Source: Leptospira ryugenii
Lineage (GTDB): Bacteria; Spirochaetota; Leptospiria; Leptospirales; Leptospiraceae
DNA: 64,000 nt
NCBI RefSeq assembly: GCF_003114855.1
Contig: NZ_BFBB01000008.1
Coordinates: 248,001-312,000 of the forward strand
Direction of reading: 5' to 3'
The position numbers and the translations under genes are program-made. Each line of letters opens with the position of its first letter. Position 1 is the first letter of the stretch. The notes beneath the pieces are model-generated. The model did not search any database and had not been told where the DNA came from. It worked only from the letters and a program-made list of their open reading frames with translations. Below are positions 1 to 8,712 of the stretch, piece by piece.

Positions 1-112
1 CTTCTTTTGCAAATAAGCCATTATCGGTGGAGAAGATGTAAGGTAGGCCTAGAGTTGCTAAACTTGCGAAAAGAAATTTCTTTCTGTCGAAACGATCTGA
101 ATCAATTAACAT
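1..112 (-). CDS. DUF1501-like protein, N-terminal fragment (runs off the window)
   Basis: Only the first 37 codons are in the window, beginning MLIDSDRFDRKKFLFASLAT. The start has a basic DRKKFL stretch followed by a hydrophobic segment, resembling the export signal at the head of DUF1501 proteins. The ATG at 112 overlaps the end of the upstream DUF1549/DUF1553 gene, indicating translational coupling. DUF1549/DUF1553 genes are typically followed by DUF1501 genes, so the family is inferred mainly from position; the conserved body of the protein is outside the window. Confidence 0.6.
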   Translation of the reverse strand, partial: MLIDSDRFDRKKFLFASLATLGLPYIFSTDNGLFAKE

Positions 113-1919
113 GTAAAAACTCCTGGCTGTTCATAATTGCCCAGCTCAAATCCTGTAAAAATTCTCGATCATAGGTAGTCTCCGTTTTTATAAATTTAGA
201 TTTATAGTATTCGGATTCTCTTTGGCTTGGATGTCTACCCAATAGACTAAGGTAAACATGGTCAATGGTCTTGAGCATAGACTTTGTTTCGTCAAATTTC
301 TTTTTAATGGACGACTCATTTCCACCAAAATCCCATGTCAATTTTCCAGTAACTCGTCCATTCATAAGTGTTAATACTTGTTCTATGGTGATTTCATTAA
401 AGTCATCAGCAATATCAACTCGTGGACCGGATCCAAAAACAGAGAGAAAATTATGGTAGGGTGCAGGATGTTCCACTTCTGCGGCACTCGAAACTTCAGA
501 GGGATTGTCTTTTGGAAATCGTATGTTTCCTATTCCTTTTAAATCTATTTGAGAACCAAGCTGAAGATTCGGAAGTCGGCGTTCACGTAAATTGCCAATT
601 GTTAAAGTTTGAGAAGCTTTGAGTAAAGAATTCAAAAGCTGATCTGCATCCAATCGTTGCGCATAAAAAAACTTCATAGGCTGTGTATCTTTGGATTGTC
701 CTGGTGCCGATCTTATATAGGCTTTTGAAGTAACAATATATAGAATCAGATCTTTGATCCGGTATCCATTGTTTTTGAAGTAAGTGTCGAGATGATTTAG
801 GATTTCTTCTCCTTGTAGTTTTGTATCTTCATTCCAATCATCCAAAGGAGTGAAAAAACTCCAACCCATCAAATGAGTCCAAATCCTATTGATGATCACT
901 TTTCGGAACCGAGAATTCTCAGGATGTGTTAACCATTCCGCAAATACCTTGCGTTTGTCATCGCCAAACTTAAATTTGGCTTCCTTTCCATCTGGAAACT
1001 TTGCTCGAACTAAATCACCTCCTGGTGCATCATCAGAATGAGGAAACCGCAATCCAATTTTTGGTTCATAGAAGATGGTGGCATGTTCTAATTCATGTTT
1101 CTTTTGGAATTCCTTTCGTTGGTCTGCAGACCACTGGTTCCAATTCTCGTTGGACCATTCATTATTTCTATCTTTTAGTTTTTTTGCATCCTCTGTTGGC
1201 AAATGCTCCTCAATCTCACGTGGCACATAAACTATCTCTTCACCTTTGTATCTATCTTTGTCCCAGGAGCCATCCCGGTAATACATTTGGCTAAAAAATG
1301 ATGCCAATGCATAGTAGTCTCTTCGAGTGTAATCTTGGATATATGGATGATCATGGCACCTCGCACAAGCAACCCGCTGTGCATAAAATAATCGACCAAC
1401 ATACTCAGCGATCTGTAAAGGATCAGCAGCATCACGCAAATAAAAGCCTACGGCAGGATTGTTTGCTAAATTGCCATCTGCTGTTAGCATCTCTTTCACT
1501 AATAAGTGATATGGTTTATTTTCATGTAATGAATTTGCAATATAGCGAAAAAATGCTCCTGTTTGGAGTTTTCTACCTTTAGCACGATCTCGAAACAATG
1601 CTGTAAACTTAATAGCCCAATATTCAGCAAAGTTAGCTTCTTTCAAATAGCGGACTGCATAAGTTTGAATCTTATCATTTGATTTATCCTTTTCAAAATC
1701 AGTGACTTCCTCAAGGGAAGGTAAGGTACCTTTTGTATGTAAAGCTAACCTTCGCAAGGCGATACTATCAGTTACTGGCTGGCTAATAGCACTGTATTTT
1801 TTATAGATCTGGTCAATAGGATGCTCGGAAACTTTGGCATCTGTCGGTGATTGGTATATGTACAAGAATGATGCAATGCAAACAATCATTGTCATAAATA
1901 GGAAATGGATTCGCGACAT
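102..1919 (-). CDS. DUF1549/DUF1553 domain secreted protein
   Basis: A 605-residue protein with an N-terminal hydrophobic segment (residues 6-22) that acts as signal or anchor. The N-terminal half fits DUF1549: it contains a c-type heme-like CARCHDHP motif at about 185-192 within a region dense in aromatic and basic residues. The C-terminal half (about 325-600) fits DUF1553, with the stretch around FRKVIINRIWTHLMG being characteristic. The family is abundant in Planctomycetes, where it is paired with DUF1501; its biochemical role is not established. Here it overlaps the downstream DUF1501-like start, so the two are probably one transcript and may form an envelope complex. Only one CxxCH is present. 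Confidence 0.85.
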   Translation of the reverse strand: MSRIHFLFMTMIVCIASFLYIYQSPTDAKVSEHPIDQIYKKYSAISQPVTDSIALRRLALHTKGTLPSLEEVTDFEKDKSNDKIQTYAVRYLKEANFAEYWAIKFTALFRDRAKGRKLQTGAFFRYIANSLHENKPYHLLVKEMLTADGNLANNPAVGFYLRDAADPLQIAEYVGRLFYAQRVACARCHDHPYIQDYTRRDYYALASFFSQMYYRDGSWDKDRYKGEEIVYVPREIEEHLPTEDAKKLKDRNNEWSNENWNQWSADQRKEFQKKHELEHATIFYEPKIGLRFPHSDDAPGGDLVRAKFPDGKEAKFKFGDDKRKVFAEWLTHPENSRFRKVIINRIWTHLMGWSFFTPLDDWNEDTKLQGEEILNHLDTYFKNNGYRIKDLILYIVTSKAYIRSAPGQSKDTQPMKFFYAQRLDADQLLNSLLKASQTLTIGNLRERRLPNLQLGSQIDLKGIGNIRFPKDNPSEVSSAAEVEHPAPYHNFLSVFGSGPRVDIADDFNEITIEQVLTLMNGRVTGKLTWDFGGNESSIKKKFDETKSMLKTIDHVYLSLLGRHPSQRESEYYKSKFIKTETTYDREFLQDLSWAIMNSQEFLHVN

Positions 1920-2002
1920 AGACCAGAATCATACACATGAATTCTATTAATTAAAATATTTTTCTTGCAAAATTCAGAATTTATCGAATAAAACTTCGTT
2001 CG

Positions 2003-3103
2003 ATGTCTTCAGAGAAAATTTATGAGATGCTTTGGGATTGTGAGTTCTGTGGCTCCAAAAAGCTACTCGGAAAAACTCATAGGCATTGTCCCAATTGCGG
2101 AGCCGCACAAGATCCCACTAGGCGTTACTTTCCATCGGAATCGGAAAAAGTAGCGGTTGTAGATCATATCTATTATGGTGCCGATCGGGTCTGCCCATTT
2201 TGCCAAACTCCAAATTCTGCAAATGCAAAGTTTTGTGGAAATTGTGGAGGTGATTTGGATGGAGCAAAAGAAGTAACAAGGCGTTCGGATCAGATTGTTG
2301 GGCAGGCGAATGATTCTGTCCAAGCTGCCAAAACAGATTTTGAACAACAAAAATCGCAAAATGCAGAAGAGAAACAAGACCTTGCCTTTCCTGATTCAAA
2401 ATGGATCAAACCTCATGCAAAGACACCCACTTGGGTGAAGTGGACCTTACTCTCCACTCTCGTCGGAGGTATTGGATTTTTTTTATTGGGGGTTCTTTGG
2501 ACTGAGGTTGTTTCATTGCAGGTGAGCCAACAAAATTGGGAGAGGACGATAGAGATTGAAAGGTTCAAACCCGTTTCTGATTCCTCCTGGTGTGACTCTA
2601 TGCCAATGGATGCATACAGTGTTAGCCGACGATCGGAAGTGAGAAGTTACCGTCAAGTTGCAGATGGAGAAGAATGTCACACAGTTCGCTCTGACCGCGG
2701 TGATGGAACCTATTCTGAAAGTGAAAGCTGTAGCACAAAATATAGAAGTGAACCAGAATACGATGACAAATGTTATTTCACTGTCGATCGTTGGACCTTT
2801 GAAAGAAATAGTAAAAGTAGCGGTGATGGTATTGATCCAGAGCCTTTCTGGCCTAGCCCAACATTTAATGACTGTGGACAAAGTATAGGCTGCGAACGAC
2901 TGGGCCAAAGAAAAGAAGTATATACCGTACATTTTATTGAATCAAGTGGTGAGACCCGCGGTGAAAAGCATGATTGTGAATTTGAACAAACAAAGTGGAA
3001 ACATTTCGTACCAGGAAAGGAATACAAAGCTGAAAAAAGTGTTATCTTTAATTACATTACCTGTGACACTTTAACTAGTATAGAACCACCCACTTCGGAA
3101 TAG
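2003..3103 (+). CDS. Double zinc-ribbon membrane protein with Cys-rich C-terminal region
   Basis: The first 85 residues contain four CxxC pairs (13/16, 29/32, 64/67, 78/81), which read as two zinc ribbons. A polar linker leads to one transmembrane segment (about 147-168), and roughly 200 residues follow that are rich in Cys, Ser, Asp and Glu and probably lie outside the membrane. It starts a four-gene operon with a helical protein, an SPFH/SHOCT protein and a PrsW-type protease, with gaps of about 12-15 bp or overlaps. This arrangement suggests a zinc-ribbon adaptor anchoring a membrane-stress complex, but that role is inference. No enzyme motif is seen. Confidence 0.75.
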   Translation: MSSEKIYEMLWDCEFCGSKKLLGKTHRHCPNCGAAQDPTRRYFPSESEKVAVVDHIYYGADRVCPFCQTPNSANAKFCGNCGGDLDGAKEVTRRSDQIVGQANDSVQAAKTDFEQQKSQNAEEKQDLAFPDSKWIKPHAKTPTWVKWTLLSTLVGGIGFFLLGVLWTEVVSLQVSQQNWERTIEIERFKPVSDSSWCDSMPMDAYSVSRRSEVRSYRQVADGEECHTVRSDRGDGTYSESESCSTKYRSEPEYDDKCYFTVDRWTFERNSKSSGDGIDPEPFWPSPTFNDCGQSIGCERLGQRKEVYTVHFIESSGETRGEKHDCEFEQTKWKHFVPGKEYKAEKSVIFNYITCDTLTSIEPPTSE

Positions 3104-3115
3104 GAGAAGATACAA

Positions 3116-3646
3116 ATGGATCAAAATTGGTTAAATGCAACGTTGGAACGATTCCGATCGGAGGAAGGTCCTGTTAGAAAATTTTTAAAAGAAGCAAGTC
3201 TATTTGCAGAGGCCTTTGCAAACCAGGAGTTTGACAAGACAGATGCATTGGTTAGGCAAGAAATTGCAAAAAAATTAACTCCCTTAAAAGACTCGCTCTT
3301 AAAACTAGAAGAGGGTTTTGTTGCAAAGGCACAAATCCAAAACATTGGAAAGACAAACCCAGCTTTACAAACATTAGAAAGAGTGATCAATAAGATCACA
3401 GCGGCAGGGTATGGATTAAATGGACTTGGTACAGGATTCAAAGCCAGCGCAGAAGAAATAGAAAAATTACTGAACCATGATTTTGGAATATTAGAAAAAT
3501 TAAGTAGCTTAGAACTTGAAATTACCCAAAAGTTAAATACTTGGTTTGCAGAAAATCCTGAATCCGCCATTTCCAATGTCGTTGCAAGCATTGAAAAAAT
3601 AGAAAAAGAGTTTGAAGAAAGAAAGAATATTTTTCTGAAAAAATAA
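3116..3646 (+). CDS. Helical cytoplasmic protein of the SPFH/PrsW operon
   Basis: A 176-residue protein rich in Lys, Glu, Leu and Ala, with no signal peptide or membrane segment and predicted to be almost entirely alpha-helical. No family was recognised. A good ribosome-binding site (GGAG, about 10 bases upstream) supports the ATG at 3116. It lies 12 bp after the zinc-ribbon gene and 14 bp before the SPFH gene, so it is very likely co-transcribed. Its helical, charged character would suit a scaffold or partner of the SPFH oligomer, but this is a guess. Confidence 0.7.
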   Translation: MDQNWLNATLERFRSEEGPVRKFLKEASLFAEAFANQEFDKTDALVRQEIAKKLTPLKDSLLKLEEGFVAKAQIQNIGKTNPALQTLERVINKITAAGYGLNGLGTGFKASAEEIEKLLNHDFGILEKLSSLELEITQKLNTWFAENPESAISNVVASIEKIEKEFEERKNIFLKK

Positions 3647-3660
3647 ATAGGAGAGAGTGC

Positions 3661-4650
3661 ATGGCATTAATAGATAGAATTAAATTTGAAGGTGGACCAA
3701 ATGACATCGTTTGGCGATATCCCTCTGATGAGATCAGCACCGCAGGACAATTGGTTGTTGATGAAGGTTTAGAAGCTATTTTTTTCAAAGAAGGTAAAGC
3801 TCTAGATACATTCGGTCCAGGTACACATACCTTAAAGACCGGAAACATTCCTATCTTAGAAGCTTTGGTCAACCTTCCTTTCGGAGGAAAGACACCGTTC
3901 ACTGCTGAAGTCTTCTACATTAACAAAGGCATCTTTGCTATGAAATGGGGGACTCCTAGCCCTATTCCGCTTGAAGATCCTAAGTACAAAATCGTTTTGA
4001 ATATCCGTGCTTTTGGGGATTATAAATTTCGGGTGAAAGATCCAAGGTCTTTTCTAATCCATGTGGTTAAAGCAGGGAATCGCACTACCAATGAAGCAAT
4101 CGATGAATTTTTAAAACCAAATATAGTTCGAAGCATTGGGGATTTTTTATCAGAGGTCATTCTCAATAACAATACCTCAGTAGTTGAAATCAATAAATTT
4201 AGGGATGAAAGCTCTACAGCTGGAAGAGTGAAACTGACCCCAGAGTTTGACAAATATGGTTTAGAACTCACTGAATTCAATCTTGCATCGGTGAATTTTG
4301 ACCAGGCCGATCCAAATTACCAAAGGATCCAAAAAATCATCACTGACAAATTTGAGATAGATATGTTAGGTGATAAATACCAACAAAAGAAGATGTTTGA
4401 TATTGGCCAAGCGGCCGCGGAAAACCAAGGCCAAGGTGGTGGTGCATTGGGCACTGGAATGGGCATGGGTATGGGAATGAACATGGGACAGATGATGGGC
4501 AATATGATGAACCAAAATCCCCAAGGAAATACAAACGCAAGCGGTGATCCAGCAGCAAGGATAGCAAAGTTAAAAGGGCTTTTAGACCAAGGCCTAATCA
4601 GCAATGAAGAATTTGAAGCCAAGAAAAAGGAGATCCTTTCTTCCTTATGA
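3661..4650 (+). CDS. SPFH-domain protein with C-terminal SHOCT domain
   Basis: Residues about 1-240 fit the SPFH/virion-core-like family, with the recognisable opening IKFEGGPNDIVWRYPSDEIS. After the SPFH part comes a Gly/Met-rich low-complexity linker (about 257-290) and then a C-terminal SHOCT domain (about 298-329, AARIAKLKGLLDQGLISNEE), a short oligomerisation module. No transmembrane helix is seen. SPFH proteins assemble ring or cage structures at membranes. The stop codon overlaps the ATG of the following PrsW gene (ATGA), so the two are translationally coupled. Confidence 0.85.
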   Translation: MALIDRIKFEGGPNDIVWRYPSDEISTAGQLVVDEGLEAIFFKEGKALDTFGPGTHTLKTGNIPILEALVNLPFGGKTPFTAEVFYINKGIFAMKWGTPSPIPLEDPKYKIVLNIRAFGDYKFRVKDPRSFLIHVVKAGNRTTNEAIDEFLKPNIVRSIGDFLSEVILNNNTSVVEINKFRDESSTAGRVKLTPEFDKYGLELTEFNLASVNFDQADPNYQRIQKIITDKFEIDMLGDKYQQKKMFDIGQAAAENQGQGGGALGTGMGMGMGMNMGQMMGNMMNQNPQGNTNASGDPAARIAKLKGLLDQGLISNEEFEAKKKEILSSL

Positions 4651-5567
4651 CAACAATGGCTCTCCTAACACTGGCTATATTGCCAGGTTTCATTGTAGTT
4701 CAAAGGTACTATGCAAAAGACCATCTCCAAAAAGAACCAATTGTAGTTATCTTACGTTCTTTTTTTTGGGGTGCAGCTTTAGTCATACCGGTTGGTATTT
4801 TTGAATCATTGATTCCTATGGGAGAATCAGAGTCCATAACTGAAATTGCGATTCATAACTTCATTGTGATCGCACTTTCAGAAGAGTTAGCAAAGTACCT
4901 AGCCATTCGATTTTATTCATACAAGAACGATGCATTCAACGAACATTTTGATGGAATTGTGTATGGTGCTTGTGTAGGCGGAGGCTTTGCTACCTTCGAA
5001 AATATCTTTTATGTTTTGGACCATGGCTTTGCGGTGGGTGTTTTGCGTGCTTTTTTATCCGTTCCTGGTCATATTTTATGGGGTGCCATTGTAGGCCATT
5101 GGATTGCGAAAGAGAAAATGGAGAATCTTTCACCCTGGAAGGCTCTTCTTGTAGGTGTTGGTATAAGCTCTTTTCTGCACGGTGGTTTTGATTTTGTACT
5201 CCAATTTGAATCCGTTTCGCTTTACTTAGCTCCAGTTTTTGTATTGAGCCCATTATTTATAGTTAGGTGGTATACGAAAGCATCCTTGGAAAAAGATCAC
5301 ATAATCCTCTTTCCAAATGATAGCTTTTTACCGAAGCCCATTGTCGAGAATAATGATCCCAATTCCCTTTTGCAGAAATTGATGAGAACTTTACTCTATT
5401 CGATCACAATTATGTTTTCTATCTTTGGAGTATTCTTAACAATTGTGGCGAGTATAGACTATGCAAACCAAGCCGAGGACTTTGAGACTTGGTTATTTCT
5501 AATTCCTATGATTGCTTTTGGAATCGCTATCCTGAGTTTTAGATGGGCAAAAAAATTAAGTATGTAA
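4647..5567 (+). CDS. PrsW-family intramembrane protease
   Basis: A 306-residue polytopic protein with about eight hydrophobic segments. The family signature is visible: EELAK at 79-83, GGGFATFEN with Glu118, a VPGH motif with His142, and FLHGGFD with His178; these are the conserved Glu and His residues expected to bind the catalytic metal. In Bacillus, PrsW makes the first cut in an anti-sigma factor during envelope stress. Here the substrate is unknown and no anti-sigma gene is adjacent; the coupled zinc-ribbon membrane protein is a possible target. The start overlaps the SPFH stop. Confidence 0.88.
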   Translation: MTTMALLTLAILPGFIVVQRYYAKDHLQKEPIVVILRSFFWGAALVIPVGIFESLIPMGESESITEIAIHNFIVIALSEELAKYLAIRFYSYKNDAFNEHFDGIVYGACVGGGFATFENIFYVLDHGFAVGVLRAFLSVPGHILWGAIVGHWIAKEKMENLSPWKALLVGVGISSFLHGGFDFVLQFESVSLYLAPVFVLSPLFIVRWYTKASLEKDHIILFPNDSFLPKPIVENNDPNSLLQKLMRTLLYSITIMFSIFGVFLTIVASIDYANQAEDFETWLFLIPMIAFGIAILSFRWAKKLSM

Positions 5568-5592
5568 ACTCTTTCAAAGAAAGAGTTTTTTT
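5567..5592 (+). terminator. Rho-independent terminator after the PrsW operon
   Basis: A perfect 9-bp stem (AACTCTTTC / GAAAGAGTT) with a 3-base loop is followed by a T run at 5586-5592. It begins in the PrsW stop codon and overlaps the end of the convergent patatin gene. Confidence 0.85.
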
Positions 5593-7325
5593 ATTTCTGG
5601 TAGGTTTTGTTCTGCTTCCTTCTCACCTTTATCAATAATCTCTTGGTATCGCACAAAATCAAACAATTGAAATTCCTCCAAATGAAAGTGTACAAATAAA
5701 TCCAATCTCGGTCGTTTCAATCGAGTGATTTCCCTTCCTTCGAGCGTAATCGTACGAGTCATGATTTGCAGAATGGGCGGATATTTTAATGTATCCCAAA
5801 TATAGCGAAAGAATCCTTTTTCAGTACTATTTCTATCTTCAAACAATTTTACGGGTACGATCTCCTGCAAAGGAGAGACATTTACACCTAATACAACATC
5901 TGCGCCCTTAGATCGAATCAAACTTTCAGGCACATTGTTGATCATTCCCCCATCCACTAAGATCTTTTCTCCCAATCTATATGGAGGAAATGCTCCTGGT
6001 AAACTCATAGCACTCGTGAGTGCCTCAGTGATCGGGCCTTGATCAAAGATATGTTCTTTACCTGTTTGTAAATCTACAGCCGATGTAGCAAATGGCAAAG
6101 GTAACTCTTCTATCCTCTGGTCACGAAAAGCTTCCTTCAACATGCGCCTCATCCTCTTCCCTTTAAAAAAGGCAACCACAGGCAAAGTTGGATCAAATGC
6201 GCTCTCTAGTCCACCAAAGAACTGTTTGATTAACTCTTCGATTCTATCGGGTGGCTCTTTCCTTGCATATAGAGCAGCAATCACGGCACCCATGGAGGCG
6301 CCAGAAATAAAATCAAAATTGATTCCTTCTCTATGTAAGACCTTTAATAGACCAACGTGAGCAAGTGCACGTGCTCCACCTCCTCCTAAAGTCAATCCAC
6401 GTGTGTTCGAAACAAGAAAACGAGCAAGAGTGTCTTCCTGGTAAAAATTCCGCAGATTCTCTTCGGAGGTGATATAACTTTTGACAACACCTTCCTCCAT
6501 TAAACGAAGTGCACGGCCTTGGAAATTCCGTATCCGACCTTTCCAAAATTGTAAAATCTCTTCTTTTTCTTTAAAAAATCTTTCTGGATCTTTTTCCCAA
6601 AATACTAAAAAATCTGATTGAACCACCAGAAAGGAAAGATCGGTTCTTGTTACTTTCTCATCAAAATAGAGATGAACTAAAGGAGTTTTTTTACGAATGT
6701 CTGTTAGATATTCTGATATCTTTGTCGTATCCATCCCCATAAATGTTGAAATGGGAATCGCCGTGGACATTGATTTGGTTTTCTCACTATAGTTATTTAG
6801 AAAGGAAACGATCTTCTTTCCAAAATCATACTCTGGTTCTAGGGGAATATGGACACAGAGCCTTCTGAGTCCACCGAACTGTGCTTTGGTGAAACTTTTG
6901 TCCATGTGCTCTCTCATTCGCGAGCCCATCATATAAATAATATTTTGAGCTAATGATTTTTCCTGCGCGGCTAACTGCAGGAATAATTTTCCATCCAAAA
7001 CATAGACAAGAGTATCAATTACGGCAATCGCAGAAGTAGAATGATTGGAACTTGATATGAGTGAATTTTCTGCTAATACCTGACCACTTCCGATGTAGAC
7101 AGGACCTTGGTTGGCAACTTCTTCAAGAAGGATTTCTCCATACCGGATTATGTAAATATGCTCTGAAGCCTCACCTTTGTAGTACAAAGCCTCGTGGCTA
7201 CGGATCAGTCTTTCCTCAATATTGTTGGCGATCCTTCCAATCACCTGTGGAGGCAATTTTTTAAACAGCTCTACAGTTTTTAGGAATTTTAAAATCGCCT
7301 GCCTTTCTTGTTCACTGCGCTTCAT
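5574..7325 (-). CDS. Patatin-like phospholipase with N-terminal cyclic-nucleotide-binding-like domain
   Basis: A 583-residue protein of the neuropathy-target-esterase/RssA type. Residues about 18-135 form a cNMP-binding-like beta-roll. The patatin domain starts near 310 with the oxyanion loop GGGGARALAHVG (314-325), then the nucleophile elbow GASMG (Ser344) and the catalytic-dyad Asp in DGG (Asp458). All active-site elements are intact, so it is predicted to hydrolyse phospholipids or lysophospholipids, possibly under ligand control. It converges on the PrsW operon and sits 14 bp downstream of the MATE gene. Confidence 0.9.
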   Translation of the reverse strand: MKRSEQERQAILKFLKTVELFKKLPPQVIGRIANNIEERLIRSHEALYYKGEASEHIYIIRYGEILLEEVANQGPVYIGSGQVLAENSLISSSNHSTSAIAVIDTLVYVLDGKLFLQLAAQEKSLAQNIIYMMGSRMREHMDKSFTKAQFGGLRRLCVHIPLEPEYDFGKKIVSFLNNYSEKTKSMSTAIPISTFMGMDTTKISEYLTDIRKKTPLVHLYFDEKVTRTDLSFLVVQSDFLVFWEKDPERFFKEKEEILQFWKGRIRNFQGRALRLMEEGVVKSYITSEENLRNFYQEDTLARFLVSNTRGLTLGGGGARALAHVGLLKVLHREGINFDFISGASMGAVIAALYARKEPPDRIEELIKQFFGGLESAFDPTLPVVAFFKGKRMRRMLKEAFRDQRIEELPLPFATSAVDLQTGKEHIFDQGPITEALTSAMSLPGAFPPYRLGEKILVDGGMINNVPESLIRSKGADVVLGVNVSPLQEIVPVKLFEDRNSTEKGFFRYIWDTLKYPPILQIMTRTITLEGREITRLKRPRLDLFVHFHLEEFQLFDFVRYQEIIDKGEKEAEQNLPEIKKLFL

Positions 7326-7339
7326 GTATTGACTCTATA

Positions 7340-8695
7340 TTAAAGTCGTATGTTTATCCATTCCTTCTTACGAAATTTTCGAATAAATGACAAAGCAAGT
7401 GCCAAAATCCAGATAAAAAAAGCGATCCATATACCGATAGATCCTCCCTTTAGTACGATCCCGAATAAATATGCCAAAGGCAACATGACCAAAAAAGAAA
7501 TGACGATATAGGCAAACATCACCCAGTACATAAGACCAGCACTTCGCAATGCAGAGCCAACAACCATATGGTAGGCATCTCCTACTTGGATGAAAGAAAC
7601 AATCACAAGAGCCGGGTAAGCTTCGGAAATGACGGCTCGAACATCCGTAAAAAAACCAAGCAAAGGTTTTCCAAAAACGATGAAAACGATACCCATACTT
7701 CCCATAACAAGGGCAGAAAAAGTAGCAGATCTCATTGTTCCCTCATAGGCTAGTCGTATCTTTCCCTGACCCATGGCTTGGCCTAGTATCGTAGTGGCAG
7801 CCACGCCAAATGCAACTCCAGGCATAAAGGACAAACTCATGCAGGAAATGACTACACTAGATGCAGCCAATGTGGTCGTACTGATCAATCCAGCAATCTT
7901 GTAGAATCCAGCAAAAGAGAGGTTTGTCATTGCTCCTTCAATTGCAGGAGCAAATCCAACAACTAACAACTCTTTAATGAGAATAAAATCGGGTCCCCAA
8001 ACTTTATGTTTAAAAAAGACTAATATGTCTTCTCGGAAGAAAAAGAAAAACATAATGAGAAGTGCTGGTATCGACGATAAGGAAGATGCGATCGCTGCTC
8101 CCTTGACTCCCATAGCGGGAAATCCCAGATTTCCAAAAATTAGAATCCAATTCATAAAGATATTCGAAAGTGCCGCACTAATGGAGGATAACATCCCTGC
8201 CTTCACGACTCCAATCCCATCAAAAAATCCTCTGATCGCAAACCCTAAGAAAAAAAGTAAAGTTCCGAGGAAACGATAGGCTAGGAATTCGCCAGACATT
8301 TCAATCACAGCGGGATCATCACCTAATGCGTTCATAATGGTAGGAGCGGCATAAAATCCAAAAATGGAGAGAATAGATCCTAGTAAAAAGGATACATAGA
8401 TAGCATTGACTAGAGTATTTCCAACTCCCGCTTCATTTTTCTCACCGAACCGCCTTGCTACGATGATCTGAACTGCCATCGATCCACCCATTAAAAAAGC
8501 AAATACAGCAAAGTAAACCATCCCACCAAATCCTGTTGCGGCAAGAGGAATCTCTCCGAGTTTTCCTACCATGGCAGTATCAGAAATCATAATCGCAGTA
8601 TAGCTGATCATCCCAAAAAAGACTGGAATTGCCATATTTAATATCTTTTGATTGAGTCGAGAGAGGTGGAAGACCCGTCTTATTTTATGGAACAT
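7340..8695 (-). CDS. MATE-family efflux transporter
   Basis: About 451 residues with 12 hydrophobic segments in the two-bundle MATE layout; LNMAIPVFFGMISYTAIMIS is the typical first helix. It should export cations or drugs in exchange for Na+ or H+. The open frame extends upstream to 8791, but that would overlap the divergent gene at 8713, so the ATG at 8695 is chosen. No strong ribosome-binding site precedes it, so the start is uncertain by some residues. It is likely co-transcribed with the patatin gene. Confidence 0.88.
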   Translation of the reverse strand: MFHKIRRVFHLSRLNQKILNMAIPVFFGMISYTAIMISDTAMVGKLGEIPLAATGFGGMVYFAVFAFLMGGSMAVQIIVARRFGEKNEAGVGNTLVNAIYVSFLLGSILSIFGFYAAPTIMNALGDDPAVIEMSGEFLAYRFLGTLLFFLGFAIRGFFDGIGVVKAGMLSSISAALSNIFMNWILIFGNLGFPAMGVKGAAIASSLSSIPALLIMFFFFFREDILVFFKHKVWGPDFILIKELLVVGFAPAIEGAMTNLSFAGFYKIAGLISTTTLAASSVVISCMSLSFMPGVAFGVAATTILGQAMGQGKIRLAYEGTMRSATFSALVMGSMGIVFIVFGKPLLGFFTDVRAVISEAYPALVIVSFIQVGDAYHMVVGSALRSAGLMYWVMFAYIVISFLVMLPLAYLFGIVLKGGSIGIWIAFFIWILALALSFIRKFRKKEWINIRL

Positions 8696-8712
8696 TATAA
8701 GGACATTTTTTA

